Shown: piece after piece, positions 1 through 7,829 of the stretch
Position numbering within the stretch: position 1 is the stretch's first letter
How the letters are laid out: each line of letters begins with the position of its first letter
Assembly: GCF_024519455.1 (NCBI RefSeq)
Contig: NZ_JALJRY010000003.1
Location: 62,001 to 126,000, forward strand
Origin: Streptomyces sp. STR69
GTDB lineage: Bacteria; Actinomycetota; Actinomycetes; Streptomycetales; Streptomycetaceae
Reading direction: 5' to 3'
DNA: 64,000 nt
Made by a program: the position numbers and the translations under genes
Notes under the pieces: model-generated
Seen by the model: only the letters and a program-made list of their open reading frames with translations
Databases searched by the model: none
Told to the model about the DNA's origin: nothing

Positions 1-1
1 C

Positions 2-778
2 GCGCTCGGCTACGAGATGATCACCGGCACGGTCCCGGGGGCGCCCGGCCAGGTCGTACGGCCGGACCGGCTGCGGCCCGATCTCTCCCCCGAGGTGCAG
101 CGGGCCCTGCTGCGGGCGCTGGAGCCCGACCGGGAGCGGCGCTGGCCGACGGCGCGGGCGTTCGCGGAGGAGCTGGAGCGGCTGGCCGCCGAGGCCGCCC
201 CGGCGCACAAGCCGCACGGCCGGCACCGGGGAGTCGCGATGATGGCGGGACTGTTCGTCGTCGTGGCCGCCGGGACGGGCGTGGCGGTGCTGAACCTGCC
301 GTCGTCGTCCGGGAGTTCGGTACTGACGGTCAAGGACAGCACCGGTCGGGTGGTGGTCGAGGTGCCGGGCGCGTGGGGCCGTCAGCTGCGCGACTCGGGC
401 TGGGATCCGCACTCGATCGGACTGAGCGCCGGGCAGGAACCGGGGCTGGCCGTCGCCGACGACCTGGCGAAGTGGCCGGACCTCTCGGCGGACGTGAACG
501 GCGTGTTCATCGGCCTGAGCGAGCACGGCAACGTGACGACCGAGGTGGACGGCATCGCCCACTCCGGCTGCCACTACGACGGCAGCCACGCCTACTCCAG
601 CGCCACCTGGCGCGGCACGATCCGCACCTGGAGCGACTGCTCGGGCGGCACCGGCACCCTCTCGGAGACCGCGCTGCGCATGGTCGGCGCCACGGCGCAG
701 CCGCAGGTGTACGTCCAGATACGGCAGCACAGCGGCGACGCGACCTCGCGGATACTCCGCTCGCTCCGGGTCACCTGA
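2..778 (+). CDS. Ser/Thr protein kinase, C-terminal part (cut by window edge)
   Basis: This is the 3' end of a bacterial Hanks-type Ser/Thr kinase; the ATP-binding and catalytic lobes lie outside the window. The first ~65 residues match the last helices of a kinase domain, with the typical late motif RRWPTARAFAEELE (the R-W/F-x-S/T-A helix XI region). A membrane segment follows at about residues 77-98 (hydrophobic MMAGLFVVVAAGTGVAVL), then a ~155-residue extracytoplasmic domain with two cysteines (SGCHYD and WSDCSGG), likely a disulphide-bonded sensor. The frame is open to the left edge, so the start is missing. The kinase assignment rests on the short C-lobe remnant and the topology; the outer domain is not recognised. 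Confidence 0.8.
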   Translation, partial: ALGYEMITGTVPGAPGQVVRPDRLRPDLSPEVQRALLRALEPDRERRWPTARAFAEELERLAAEAAPAHKPHGRHRGVAMMAGLFVVVAAGTGVAVLNLPSSSGSSVLTVKDSTGRVVVEVPGAWGRQLRDSGWDPHSIGLSAGQEPGLAVADDLAKWPDLSADVNGVFIGLSEHGNVTTEVDGIAHSGCHYDGSHAYSSATWRGTIRTWSDCSGGTGTLSETALRMVGATAQPQVYVQIRQHSGDATSRILRSLRVT

Positions 779-890
779 TCCACTGTCGTAAGAAAGTCGT
801 CGATCCCGCGAACCTTTCGGTGCGCACGCGCATCGGACCCCTGTGACAGCGCGCGAGGCGCTGTGGGGTGAACCACCAGGAGTGTTGAAG

Positions 891-1592
891 ATGGCGAACA
901 CGTCCCAGTCCCTGCGCCGGGCGGCCCTGCTCGTGAGCGCGGTCGCCGTACTGGGCCTGACGACGGCCTGCGGCGACGGAAGCGGCACGGTGAGCAGCCC
1001 GCAGACCCAGTCGGGTACGGCCGCGCCCGCCGGCGGCGACCCCTCGGCCGACGGGTCCGGCACGGCGGTCTCCTCGTCGAGCGGCAGTGACACCGCCACC
1101 GGTTCGAACTCGGCCGCCACCCCGTCGGGTTCCGCCACGTCCACCTCGTCCGGCTCCGGCGTCACCAGCAGCAGCCGGTGCCACACCTCCGAGCTGAAGG
1201 CCACGGTGGGCGGCAACGACCCGGGGGCCGGGCAGGAGAACTTCCCGATCGTCCTCACCAACACCTCCGGCCGTACCTGCACGGTGCGCGGCTTTCCCGG
1301 CGCCGCGTTCCTGAACGCGTCCGGCACACAGCTGGGCGACGACCCGCAGCGCGAGACGAGCAGCACCGCCACCACGGTCACGCTGAAGCCCGGGCAGAGC
1401 GCCTGGGCGGGCCTGACCTTCTCCAACCCGGAGATCAGCGGCGCGAAGACGGCGACCCCCAGCTGGCTGGCGGTGACCCCGCCCGACGAGCAGGACACGC
1501 TGCACGTGAAGTGGACGAACGGCGCGGTGCCCGTGTCGGGCAACTCGTCGTCGGTGCGGCTGACGGTGTTCAGCGCGGGCACGGGCGCCTGA
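891..1592 (+). CDS. DUF4232-type secreted lipoprotein
   Basis: This 233-residue protein begins at an ATG nine bases after an AGGAG site; an upstream in-frame GTG would add residues before the signal peptide and is less likely. It has a lipoprotein signal peptide with two arginines, a hydrophobic core and lipobox LTTAC (Cys27). A Ser/Thr/Gly-rich linker (~30-105) follows, then a C-terminal domain of ~125 residues starting near SSRCHTSELKATVGG and containing GRTCTVRGFPGAAFL, which is the pattern of DUF4232 proteins in streptomycetes. The two domain cysteines may form a disulphide. The role is unknown; it is a cell-surface protein, possibly with adhesive or cell-wall function. It follows the kinase gene on the same strand with a 110-base gap. 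Confidence 0.85.
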   Translation: MANTSQSLRRAALLVSAVAVLGLTTACGDGSGTVSSPQTQSGTAAPAGGDPSADGSGTAVSSSSGSDTATGSNSAATPSGSATSTSSGSGVTSSSRCHTSELKATVGGNDPGAGQENFPIVLTNTSGRTCTVRGFPGAAFLNASGTQLGDDPQRETSSTATTVTLKPGQSAWAGLTFSNPEISGAKTATPSWLAVTPPDEQDTLHVKWTNGAVPVSGNSSSVRLTVFSAGTGA

Positions 1593-1662
1593 TCGCGGGC
1601 TTGGCACCGGGGCCTGGTTACATGGGGCGGGCACCACTGCCCGCGTCCCGGAGGACCGTCCC

Positions 1663-2913
1663 CTGAACACCCCGCTCGCCGAAACCCTGTCCGTCGTCCT
1701 GCTCGTCGCCGTCCTCGTGTGGGCCGTCGTCCGTCCCTTCGGGTGGCCGGAGGCGGTGATGGCGGTCCCGGCCGCCGGGATCGCCGTGGCCACCGGGGCG
1801 ATCTCGCTCGACCACGCGCGGGCCGAGGCCGAGCAGCTCGGGCCGGTGGTCGGGTTTCTGGCCGCGGTGCTGGTGCTGGCCCACTTCTGCGATGTGGAGG
1901 GCCTGTTCCGGGCCTGCGGGGCGTGGATGGCCGAGTGGGCGAAGGGCAGCCCGGGCCGGCTGCTGACGGCGGTGTTCGCGCTGGCCTCCGCGATCACTGC
2001 CGTACTCAGCCTCGACGCCACCATCGTGCTGCTGACGCCGGTCGTGTTCGCGACGGCGTCCCGGATGGGGGTCAGGCCCAAGCCGCACGTCTACGCCTGT
2101 ACGCATCTGTCGAACACGGCCTCGCTGCTCCTGCCGGTCTCCAACCTCACGAACCTCCTCGCGTTCGCGGCGAGCGGTCTGAGCTTCACCAGGTTCGCCG
2201 GGCTGATGGCGCTGCCGTGGCTGGTGGCGATCGGCGCCGAGTACCTGGTGTTCCACAGGTTCTTCGCCCGCGATCTGTCGGCGGCAGCGCCCTCGCCGGC
2301 CTCCGGCGACACGCCCGGGCTGCCGGTGTTCGCGCTGGCGACGGTCGCCTGCACGCTCGCCGGGTTCGTACTGACCTCCGCGATCGGCATCGACCCGGCG
2401 TGGGCCGCGCTGGCGGGGGCGCTCGTCCTCGCCGGCCGGGCGCTGCTACGACGGCAGGCGACCCCGCTGACGGTCGTGCGGGCCGCCGCGCCGTCCTTCC
2501 TGGCGTTCGTGCTGGCGCTCGGGATCGTGGTGCGGGCGGTGGTGGACAACGGGCTTTCCGACGCGCTCGGGCACCTGCTGCCCGGCGGGACCGGGATCGC
2601 GGCCCTGCTCGGGATCGCCGCGCTGGCCGCCGTACTGGCGAATCTCATCAACAACCTGCCGGCCGTGCTGGTTCTGCTGCCGCTGACCGCGCAGTCCGGG
2701 CCGGGGGCCGTGCTCGCCGTGCTGCTCGGGGTGAACATCGGGCCGAACCTGACCTACGCCGGGTCGCTCGCGACGCTGCTGTGGCGGCGGATCGTGCATC
2801 AGCACGAACACGGCGTGGATCTCAAGGAGTTCACGAAGCTGGGGCTGCTCGCCGTGCCGTCGGCGCTGGTCCCCGCGACGGTGGCACTGTGGGTGTCGCT
2901 CCAGGTTCTCTGA
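1663..2913 (+). CDS. SLC13/ArsB-like anion permease
   Basis: A 416-residue integral membrane protein with about ten to eleven hydrophobic segments. The motif SLDATIVLLTPVVFA followed by HLSNTASLLLPVSNLTNLL is the conserved core of the ArsB/CitMHS/SLC13 superfamily, and the repeat NLINNLPAVLVLLPL with NIGPNLTYAGSLATLL is the matching second half. It should export or import an anion (arsenite, phosphate-like or dicarboxylate); substrate cannot be told from sequence. Start choice: a perfect GGAGG at 1650-1654 lies eight bases before a CTG at 1663 (NTPLAETLS...), which completes the first membrane helix; the first conventional start is GTG 1717. The universal stress protein gene follows after 16 bases, suggesting one transcript. 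Confidence 0.8.
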   Translation: MNTPLAETLSVVLLVAVLVWAVVRPFGWPEAVMAVPAAGIAVATGAISLDHARAEAEQLGPVVGFLAAVLVLAHFCDVEGLFRACGAWMAEWAKGSPGRLLTAVFALASAITAVLSLDATIVLLTPVVFATASRMGVRPKPHVYACTHLSNTASLLLPVSNLTNLLAFAASGLSFTRFAGLMALPWLVAIGAEYLVFHRFFARDLSAAAPSPASGDTPGLPVFALATVACTLAGFVLTSAIGIDPAWAALAGALVLAGRALLRRQATPLTVVRAAAPSFLAFVLALGIVVRAVVDNGLSDALGHLLPGGTGIAALLGIAALAAVLANLINNLPAVLVLLPLTAQSGPGAVLAVLLGVNIGPNLTYAGSLATLLWRRIVHQHEHGVDLKEFTKLGLLAVPSALVPATVALWVSLQVL

Positions 2914-2929
2914 CACCGAGGGAGACCGA

Positions 2930-3421
2930 ATGCGTGTGATCGCCTGGCTGGTCGAGGGCACCTGGCCCGCCTGTGTGGACGCCGTACGGACGCATGCGCC
3001 GGAGGATTCCGAGGTGGTGCTGCTGCATGTCAGCGGCCCCGATGTGCCCGGTCTCGCGCACGGGGCGTTCGCGGGGCTGCTCGGGCGGGGTGGTCCGGCG
3101 CGTGATCCGGGGACCCGGCTGGAGGATCTGGGCAGCACGTCCGCGGCGGAGCTGCTGGACGCGGCGGCCGAGCGGCTCGGGCGGCCGTGCGAACGGGTGG
3201 AGCGGGCCGGGCGGGTGGAGCGGGAGGTGGTGGCCGCCGCCGGAGACGCGGATCTGCTGGTGCTGGCCCGCGACGGCGACCGGGCCCGGCTCGGCCCGCA
3301 CAGTCTCGGGCCCGCCGTCCGGTTCGCCGTCGATCACGCGCCCTGTCCGGTACTGCTGGTGTGGCCGGAGGCGGCGCCGGGCATCTCGACCCTGCCGCCT
3401 CCACCACCGCCGCACCACTGA
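2930..3421 (+). CDS. Universal stress protein family protein
   Basis: A 163-residue cytoplasmic protein with a UspA-like alpha/beta fold: N-terminal beta strand MRVIAWLVEG, the SEVVLLHV strand, and C-terminal DADLLVLARDGDRARLGP...SLGPAVRFAVDHAPCPVLLVWP, matching the end of Usp domains where a phosphate-binding G-x(9)-G-S/T loop normally lies. The loop here is altered (RLGPHSLGPAV), so ATP binding is uncertain. The tail is unusual, a run of prolines then two histidines (PPPPPPHH). It lies 16 bases after the permease gene with a GAGGGAGA site, so it is probably co-transcribed and may couple the transporter to stress. It is convergent with the next gene, only 3 bases away. Confidence 0.75.
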   Translation: MRVIAWLVEGTWPACVDAVRTHAPEDSEVVLLHVSGPDVPGLAHGAFAGLLGRGGPARDPGTRLEDLGSTSAAELLDAAAERLGRPCERVERAGRVEREVVAAAGDADLLVLARDGDRARLGPHSLGPAVRFAVDHAPCPVLLVWPEAAPGISTLPPPPPPHH

Positions 3422-3424
3422 GGT

Positions 3425-5230
3425 TCAGTGGCCGCCGTAGTAGCCGCCGCCGTACCCGCCCCCGCCGTATCCGCCGCCTCCGGACCAACCGCCCTGGCCG
3501 CCGCCCGAGCAGTAGGACGGGTAGTAGCCGCAGTAGGCGGTCGGCGCGGATGTCGTGGGCGTGGACTGCGGCGTCGACGCGCTCGGCGTCGGGGTGGGTG
3601 TGGCCTTCGGGGTGGGCGTAGCCGTCGGGGACGCCTTCTTGGTGGTGGCGGCCGGCGAGTCGGTGCTGTCGGTGTCCCAGTTGACGACCTGCATCTGCGG
3701 GTCGGCCTTCGAGGTGTCGAAGACCCAGCGCTGCGCCGTGTCGTCCGCCCGCGTCTTCAGGACGAGCGCACCGCCGCCGTCCGTGGAGGCGGGGGTCAGT
3801 GCCTGGTCCTGGTTCCAGCGCGGTACGAGGATGCCCTGAAGCGTGAAGTCGTAGCGGATGTTCTTCGCTGTCGCCGAGGACGTGCCCGTGCAGGGGGCGA
3901 GCTGTACCTCGTAGGCGAGGTGCGAGTCGAGGCACAGGCCGGGGTCCACGGTGCTGCGCAGCTGTCCGTCGGTCTCGTACGACCACTGCTGGCCGGCCGA
4001 CGACGAGCAGGTCTGCAGTTCGGCCTCGGCGCCCTTGAGGGGCTTGTTGCCCACGATGCCGATGCACAGGCCGGAGTCCACGTTGTGCAGCCGGCCGCTG
4101 AGTGTGCCCTGCGTGGTGTCGTTGGCGCCGACCCAGGAGGGGTTGGCGGACTCCTTGCCTGCGCCGGAGGCGCCGGTGGCCTGGTTCTCGGTCGTGCTCT
4201 TGGCACCGCCGGAGCCGCCGGCGGACCACAGGACGAGCGGGAGGACGACCAGTCCGCTCACGGTCAGCACGGCCGCGGTGAGGTTGCGGCGGCGGACGCG
4301 GCGGGCCGCCTTGTGGGCCGTTCTGAGTTCGCCGCGGCGCGGGCCGGAGCGCAGGGCGAGTTCGGTGGGGGCGGACGACACCTGGGCGGGCAGGTTGCGG
4401 CTGCCGGCCCTGACCTCCAGGTAGGCGCGTGCGCCCCAGCCGAGAACCGCTTCGGCGAGCGCCACGCCGAGTCCGGCGTTGAACTGGTTCAGCTGGTCGG
4501 CGGTGTGCCGGCAGTGCTTGCACACCGTGAGGTGCATACCGAGGTCCGGGTCGACCTCCGCGCCGCCGCGCCGGAAGGTGACGTCCAGGAGCCGGATGTA
4601 GAGCTGGCACTCGTCGTCGTGGGCGAGTTCGCGGTGGACCAGGAGGCATTCCTCGCGCAACCGCACGACGGCGCGCCCGAGTTCGATGCGGGCGCCCTCC
4701 TCGTCGAGTCCGACGAGTCCGGCGGCTATCGCGGCCGGCTCGGACTCCACCTCCAGGTGCCACAGCAGGGTGCGAGCGGTCTGGGGCAGCCGCTGGAACG
4801 CCCGGGAGAGCAGGCGCCGTTCGGGCACGGGGAGCAGCCGGGCCGCGACGCGGTCGCCGTCGCCGGCCGCCGAGCGCAGGTCGGGGTGGAGCATTTCCTG
4901 GCGGCGGTCGGTGTCCCATTCCGCGGCGATACGGCGGACGGTGACGAGCACCTGGGGCCGCCAGGCCGCGGTCGGTCCGGACTGCCGCAGGGATTCTCCG
5001 AAGAGCCGGGTGAAAGCGGCCGTGGTGAGCATTCCGGCGTGGTGCGGCCCGTCGGTGCACAGCCCCGCATAGGCGAAGGCGGCTTCCCAGTGCCGGTCCA
5101 GCAGTTCGCCGACCGGTTGCAGCGCTGGCGTCGTCCCCGTCCACTTCTTCAGCTCGGCGCTGAGCTGCTCGTCGGTCACTTCGAAGTGGTGAGCGGAAGT
5201 CGGGGAATTCGAGGGACCTGGGTCCGTCAC
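3425..5230 (-). CDS. Sigma-like / zinc-finger / transmembrane / ricin-lectin composite protein
   Basis: A 601-residue protein started at GTG 5230 behind GGAGGAATGCAGCC; a longer open frame upstream lacks protein-like sequence. Residues ~20-205 resemble an ECF sigma region 2/4 layout without clear promoter-recognition motifs. H233-x3-C237-x2-C240 (HLTVCKHC) is an anti-sigma (ZAS) zinc-binding motif. A membrane segment spans ~316-336. Residues ~375-505 form a ricin B-type beta-trefoil lectin domain (GLCIGIVGNKPLKG, QQWSYETDGQLRS, GLCLDSH, AQRWVFDTS). Then come a Thr/Pro-rich stalk (~521-565) and a Gly/Tyr-rich tail ending GGYYGGH. The layout suggests an extracellular sugar sensor coupled to a cytoplasmic transcription module. 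This architecture recurs in Streptomyces but I know of no assigned function. Confidence 0.75.
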   Translation of the reverse strand: MTDPGPSNSPTSAHHFEVTDEQLSAELKKWTGTTPALQPVGELLDRHWEAAFAYAGLCTDGPHHAGMLTTAAFTRLFGESLRQSGPTAAWRPQVLVTVRRIAAEWDTDRRQEMLHPDLRSAAGDGDRVAARLLPVPERRLLSRAFQRLPQTARTLLWHLEVESEPAAIAAGLVGLDEEGARIELGRAVVRLREECLLVHRELAHDDECQLYIRLLDVTFRRGGAEVDPDLGMHLTVCKHCRHTADQLNQFNAGLGVALAEAVLGWGARAYLEVRAGSRNLPAQVSSAPTELALRSGPRRGELRTAHKAARRVRRRNLTAAVLTVSGLVVLPLVLWSAGGSGGAKSTTENQATGASGAGKESANPSWVGANDTTQGTLSGRLHNVDSGLCIGIVGNKPLKGAEAELQTCSSSAGQQWSYETDGQLRSTVDPGLCLDSHLAYEVQLAPCTGTSSATAKNIRYDFTLQGILVPRWNQDQALTPASTDGGGALVLKTRADDTAQRWVFDTSKADPQMQVVNWDTDSTDSPAATTKKASPTATPTPKATPTPTPSASTPQSTPTTSAPTAYCGYYPSYCSGGGQGGWSGGGGYGGGGYGGGYYGGH

Positions 5231-5807
5231 GGCTGCATTCCTCCAGGTGAAACGCGGAATATAGTCCATACCGGCGGGTATGCGACTGCGCCGACGAGCC
5301 GACAGGGTCCGCCCGTCCGATTGATGGCAACTCCAACATCCGCCTGGGGCAGCTCTTTTGAAGCAAGGGGAGTGGCGTACGGGAGCGGCCTCGTGCGTGC
5401 AGAGGGGAATCATCGAATGTCCGCACGCCGACAGGCACACCTTTGCACAGGTCAGCGAGACGGAACAAGGTCTTCCTCGGTTTTGTGCATTGCGTTCCGG
5501 CACCCTTCATTTGACGATTCGTCAAAGGGATCCGCCATGGGATTGCCACCGTATCCACACGGGAAATCCCAAAACCATTGGCCGGAGGCAGCCGGGCGTG
5601 TGCGGCACAGCGGTCGGGCACACCGTCCCTCCTCCCGTCTTCCCAGGTCATGTTCGAGCCACCGGGCCCATTGCCCGACCGGACGGCGTCGCCACGGGAG
5701 TTGACACCTGCCACCCCCGCACCGATGAGAGCGCTCACGACCAACCAATAGGCGGGCGCCCGGCCGCCTGACACTGTGGTGGTGACACCACACCAAGGAG
5801 GTCCCGC
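5231..5807. promoter_or_regulatory. 577-base regulatory gap before the PhyH-like gene
   Basis: No convincing gene is seen. The middle (about 5290-5580) is visibly richer in A/T than the neighbours. It holds a perfect 17-base palindrome at 5510-5526 and a TGTGGTG-GTGA-CACCACA inverted repeat at 5775-5792 just before the ribosome site of the next gene. A TTGACA at 5700-5705 could be a -35 element, but no good -10 follows at 17 bases. The minus strand at ~5640-5790 reads a short membrane-like stretch that could be a gene relic; it lacks a start site and is not called. Confidence 0.4.
5510..5526. promoter_or_regulatory. Palindromic operator TTTGACGA-T-TCGTCAAA
   Basis: Perfect 8-base inverted repeat around one central base, about 290 bases upstream of the dioxygenase start. 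The core TGACGA-T-NCGTCA recurs at 6623-6635 on the other side of the same gene, so one regulator probably reads both. The regulator is not identifiable here. Confidence 0.5.
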
Positions 5808-6587
5808 ATGACAGCCACGGACATCGGCGCGTTCGAGGAGGACGGGTTCACGGTCGCGCGCGGATTGTTCAGTCACGAGGAAATCGACCGGCTCTGCGCC
5901 CGGTTCACGGCACTGCACGCGGCAGGTCCGGTACCCGGCCACTTCGCGCCACGCCCGAGCGGCGATCCCCTGCTCGCCTACCCCCGGGTGATGCACCCGC
6001 ACGAGATCGACGACCTCGCCCTGCGCTTCCTCCTGGACGCGCGACTGCGGGACATCCTGGAATCCCTGTTCGGCGAAGAGGTGCTGGCCGCACAGAGCAT
6101 GTTCTATTTCAAGCCGCCGGGGGCCCGGGGCCAGGCGCTGCACCAGGACAACTTCTATCTGCGGGCCGAGCCCGGCACCTGCGTGGCCGCGTGGATCGCC
6201 TGCGACGAGATCGACCGGGACAACGGCGGCCTGGAGGTCGTGCCCGGCACCCATCGCATGGACGTGTTCTGCCCGGAGGAGGCGGATCCCGGCGTGTCCT
6301 TCGCCCGCGAGTACGTTCCCCCGCCGCCCGGGCTCTCGGCGGTGCCGGTCGACATGGCACCCGGGGACGTCCTGTTCTTCAACGGCAGCCTGGTGCACGG
6401 CTCGCAGCCCAATCTCAGCGCGGACCGCTTCCGCCGTTCGTTCATCGGGCACTACGTGGGCCGCTCGGCCGACCGGATCGGGAGTTTCTACCGCACGATC
6501 ACGATGAGCGGCGAACGGGTACCGCTCGCGGAGAGCGCCGGAGCGGGGCTGTGCGGCACGGAGTTCGCACCGCACGGCCCGCACTGA
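5808..6587 (+). CDS. Phytanoyl-CoA dioxygenase (PhyH) family oxygenase
   Basis: A 259-residue Fe(II)/2-oxoglutarate-dependent oxygenase of the PhyH family. The metal-binding facial triad is visible as H112-x-D114 in ALHQDNFYLRAEPG and the distal H197 in GSLVHGSQPN; a 2-oxoglutarate-binding arginine is likely R209 or R210 (FRRSFIGHY). FEEDGFTVARGLF at the N terminus and NGGLEVVPGTHR are also family hallmarks. The length is normal for bacterial PhyH proteins, which hydroxylate varied small molecules; the substrate is unknown. ATG 5808 follows AAGGAGG by seven bases. It stands alone on this strand and is convergent with an aldo/keto reductase, with TGACGA palindromes on both sides. Confidence 0.88.
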   Translation: MTATDIGAFEEDGFTVARGLFSHEEIDRLCARFTALHAAGPVPGHFAPRPSGDPLLAYPRVMHPHEIDDLALRFLLDARLRDILESLFGEEVLAAQSMFYFKPPGARGQALHQDNFYLRAEPGTCVAAWIACDEIDRDNGGLEVVPGTHRMDVFCPEEADPGVSFAREYVPPPPGLSAVPVDMAPGDVLFFNGSLVHGSQPNLSADRFRRSFIGHYVGRSADRIGSFYRTITMSGERVPLAESAGAGLCGTEFAPHGPH

Positions 6588-6604
6588 CGCCTCTCATCAA
6601 CTCA

Positions 6605-6618
6605 GCCTGCAAACAGGC
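6605..6618. terminator. Short hairpin between convergent genes
   Basis: GCCTG-CAAA-CAGGC forms a perfect 5-bp stem with a four-base loop between the PhyH-like and aldo/keto reductase stop codons. It has no T tract, so at best it is a weak bidirectional terminator. Confidence 0.3.
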
Positions 6619-6622
6619 ATGT

Positions 6623-6635
6623 TGACGATGCGTCA
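6623..6635. promoter_or_regulatory. Palindrome TGACGATGCGTCA
   Basis: A 5-base inverted repeat around ATG, matching the core of the 5510-5526 palindrome (TGACGAT[T/G]CGTCA). It overlaps the stop codon of the aldo/keto reductase gene, an odd place for an ordinary operator. Confidence 0.4.
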
Positions 6636-7604
6636 GGAATGACCGCTGATCGCGTGCGGAGCGTAGGGCTGCTCCAGTTCCTCGATCTCCTTGTCGCTCA
6701 GCTCCAGTTCCACGGCGGCGACGGCGTCCTCGATGTGCTGCGGCTTGGCCGCGCCGACGATCGGTGCGGCCACCGTGCCCTGGTGCAGCAGCCAGGCGAG
6801 GGCGACCTGGGCGCGCGGGACACCTCGGTCGCCGGCGATCCGGGTGACCGCCTCGACGATGGTCCGGTCGCCGTCCTGGTAGAGGCGGGTGCCGAAGTTG
6901 TCGGTGCTGCTGCGCTCGGTGGTGGTGCCCCAGTCCCGGGTGAGGCGGCCCCGCGCCAGCGGGCTCCAGGGCAGCACACCGACACCCTGGTCCGCGCAGA
7001 GCGGCAGCATCTCGCGCTCCTCCTCGCGGTAGAGGAGGTTGTAGTGGTTCTGCATGGACACGAACTTGGTCCAGCCGTTCCGCTCCGCGATGTGCTGGTG
7101 CTTGGCGAACTGCCAGGCGAACATCGAACTCGCCCCGATGTAGCGGACCTTGCCCGCCTTCACCAGGTCGTGCAGCGCCTCCATCGTCTCCTCGACGGGG
7201 GTGTGCGGGTCGGCGCGGTGGATCTGGTACAGGTCGACGTAGTCGGTGCCGAGGCGTTCGAGGCTGTGGTCGATCTCCGCCATGATCGCCTTGCGGGACA
7301 GTCCGGCGCCGTTGGGTCCCGGGTGCGTCCGGCCGTGCACCTTGGTGGCGAGCACGACCTCGTCACGGCGGGCGAAGTCGCGCAGTGCCCGGCCGGTGAT
7401 CTCCTCACTCGTGCCGTCGGAGTAGACGTTCGCCGTGTCGAGGAAGTTGATCCCGGCCTCCAGCGCCTGCCGGATCAGCGGGCGCGACGCCTCCTCGTCG
7501 AGGGTCCACTCGTGGGTGCCGCGGTCCGGAAGTCCGTAGGTCATGCAGCCCAGAGAGATCCGCGAGACGTCCAGGCCGGTCGAACCGAGCTTCACGTACT
7601 GCAT
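6633..7604 (-). CDS. Aldo/keto reductase
   Basis: A 323-residue NADPH-dependent reductase of the AKR superfamily, of the subfamily with N-terminal QYVKLGSTGLDVSRISLGCM. The catalytic tetrad is present: D56 and Y61 (FLDTANVYSDG), K88 (LATKVHG) and H129 (LYQIHRAD). The cofactor end is seen in APIVGAAKPQHIEDA. It should reduce aldehydes or ketones in the cytoplasm; the natural substrate is unknown. ATG 7604 follows AGGAG by seven bases; a much longer upstream frame is an artefact of high GC. The gene is monocistronic and convergent with the PhyH-like gene. Confidence 0.9.
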   Translation of the reverse strand: MQYVKLGSTGLDVSRISLGCMTYGLPDRGTHEWTLDEEASRPLIRQALEAGINFLDTANVYSDGTSEEITGRALRDFARRDEVVLATKVHGRTHPGPNGAGLSRKAIMAEIDHSLERLGTDYVDLYQIHRADPHTPVEETMEALHDLVKAGKVRYIGASSMFAWQFAKHQHIAERNGWTKFVSMQNHYNLLYREEEREMLPLCADQGVGVLPWSPLARGRLTRDWGTTTERSSTDNFGTRLYQDGDRTIVEAVTRIAGDRGVPRAQVALAWLLHQGTVAAPIVGAAKPQHIEDAVAAVELELSDKEIEELEQPYAPHAISGHS

Positions 7605-7829
7605 CGTTGCTGCTCCTGCCTTCGAGTTCGGTACCGCTCTGGAGCGTACGACTTCGTGGGTGCTCGAAGTCGGGCACGTACGCGGCCCTCGGGCACCGAC
7701 CGGCGTCCGGCGTTGGTGTGACCGACCCCGGCCGCCCGGCGTGGGAGCGGTCGGGCGGTCCGCGGGGGTGCGCATTCTCGGTCCGGACGACCGGCGCCCG
7801 GCCGGTCGTGGCCGTACGGGAGGAACGCG

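Noticed and set aside
5640..5800. Membrane-like stretch RAPAYWLVVSALIGAGVAGV on the minus strand
   Set aside because: Looks like the start of a transporter but has no start site and the rest of the frame is unlike protein; left as a possible relic.
3030..6584. Very long open frame on the minus strand
   Set aside because: It crosses three genes on both strands; its sequence is the Arg/Pro/Ala-rich shadow typical of high GC, and real genes with motifs occupy the region.
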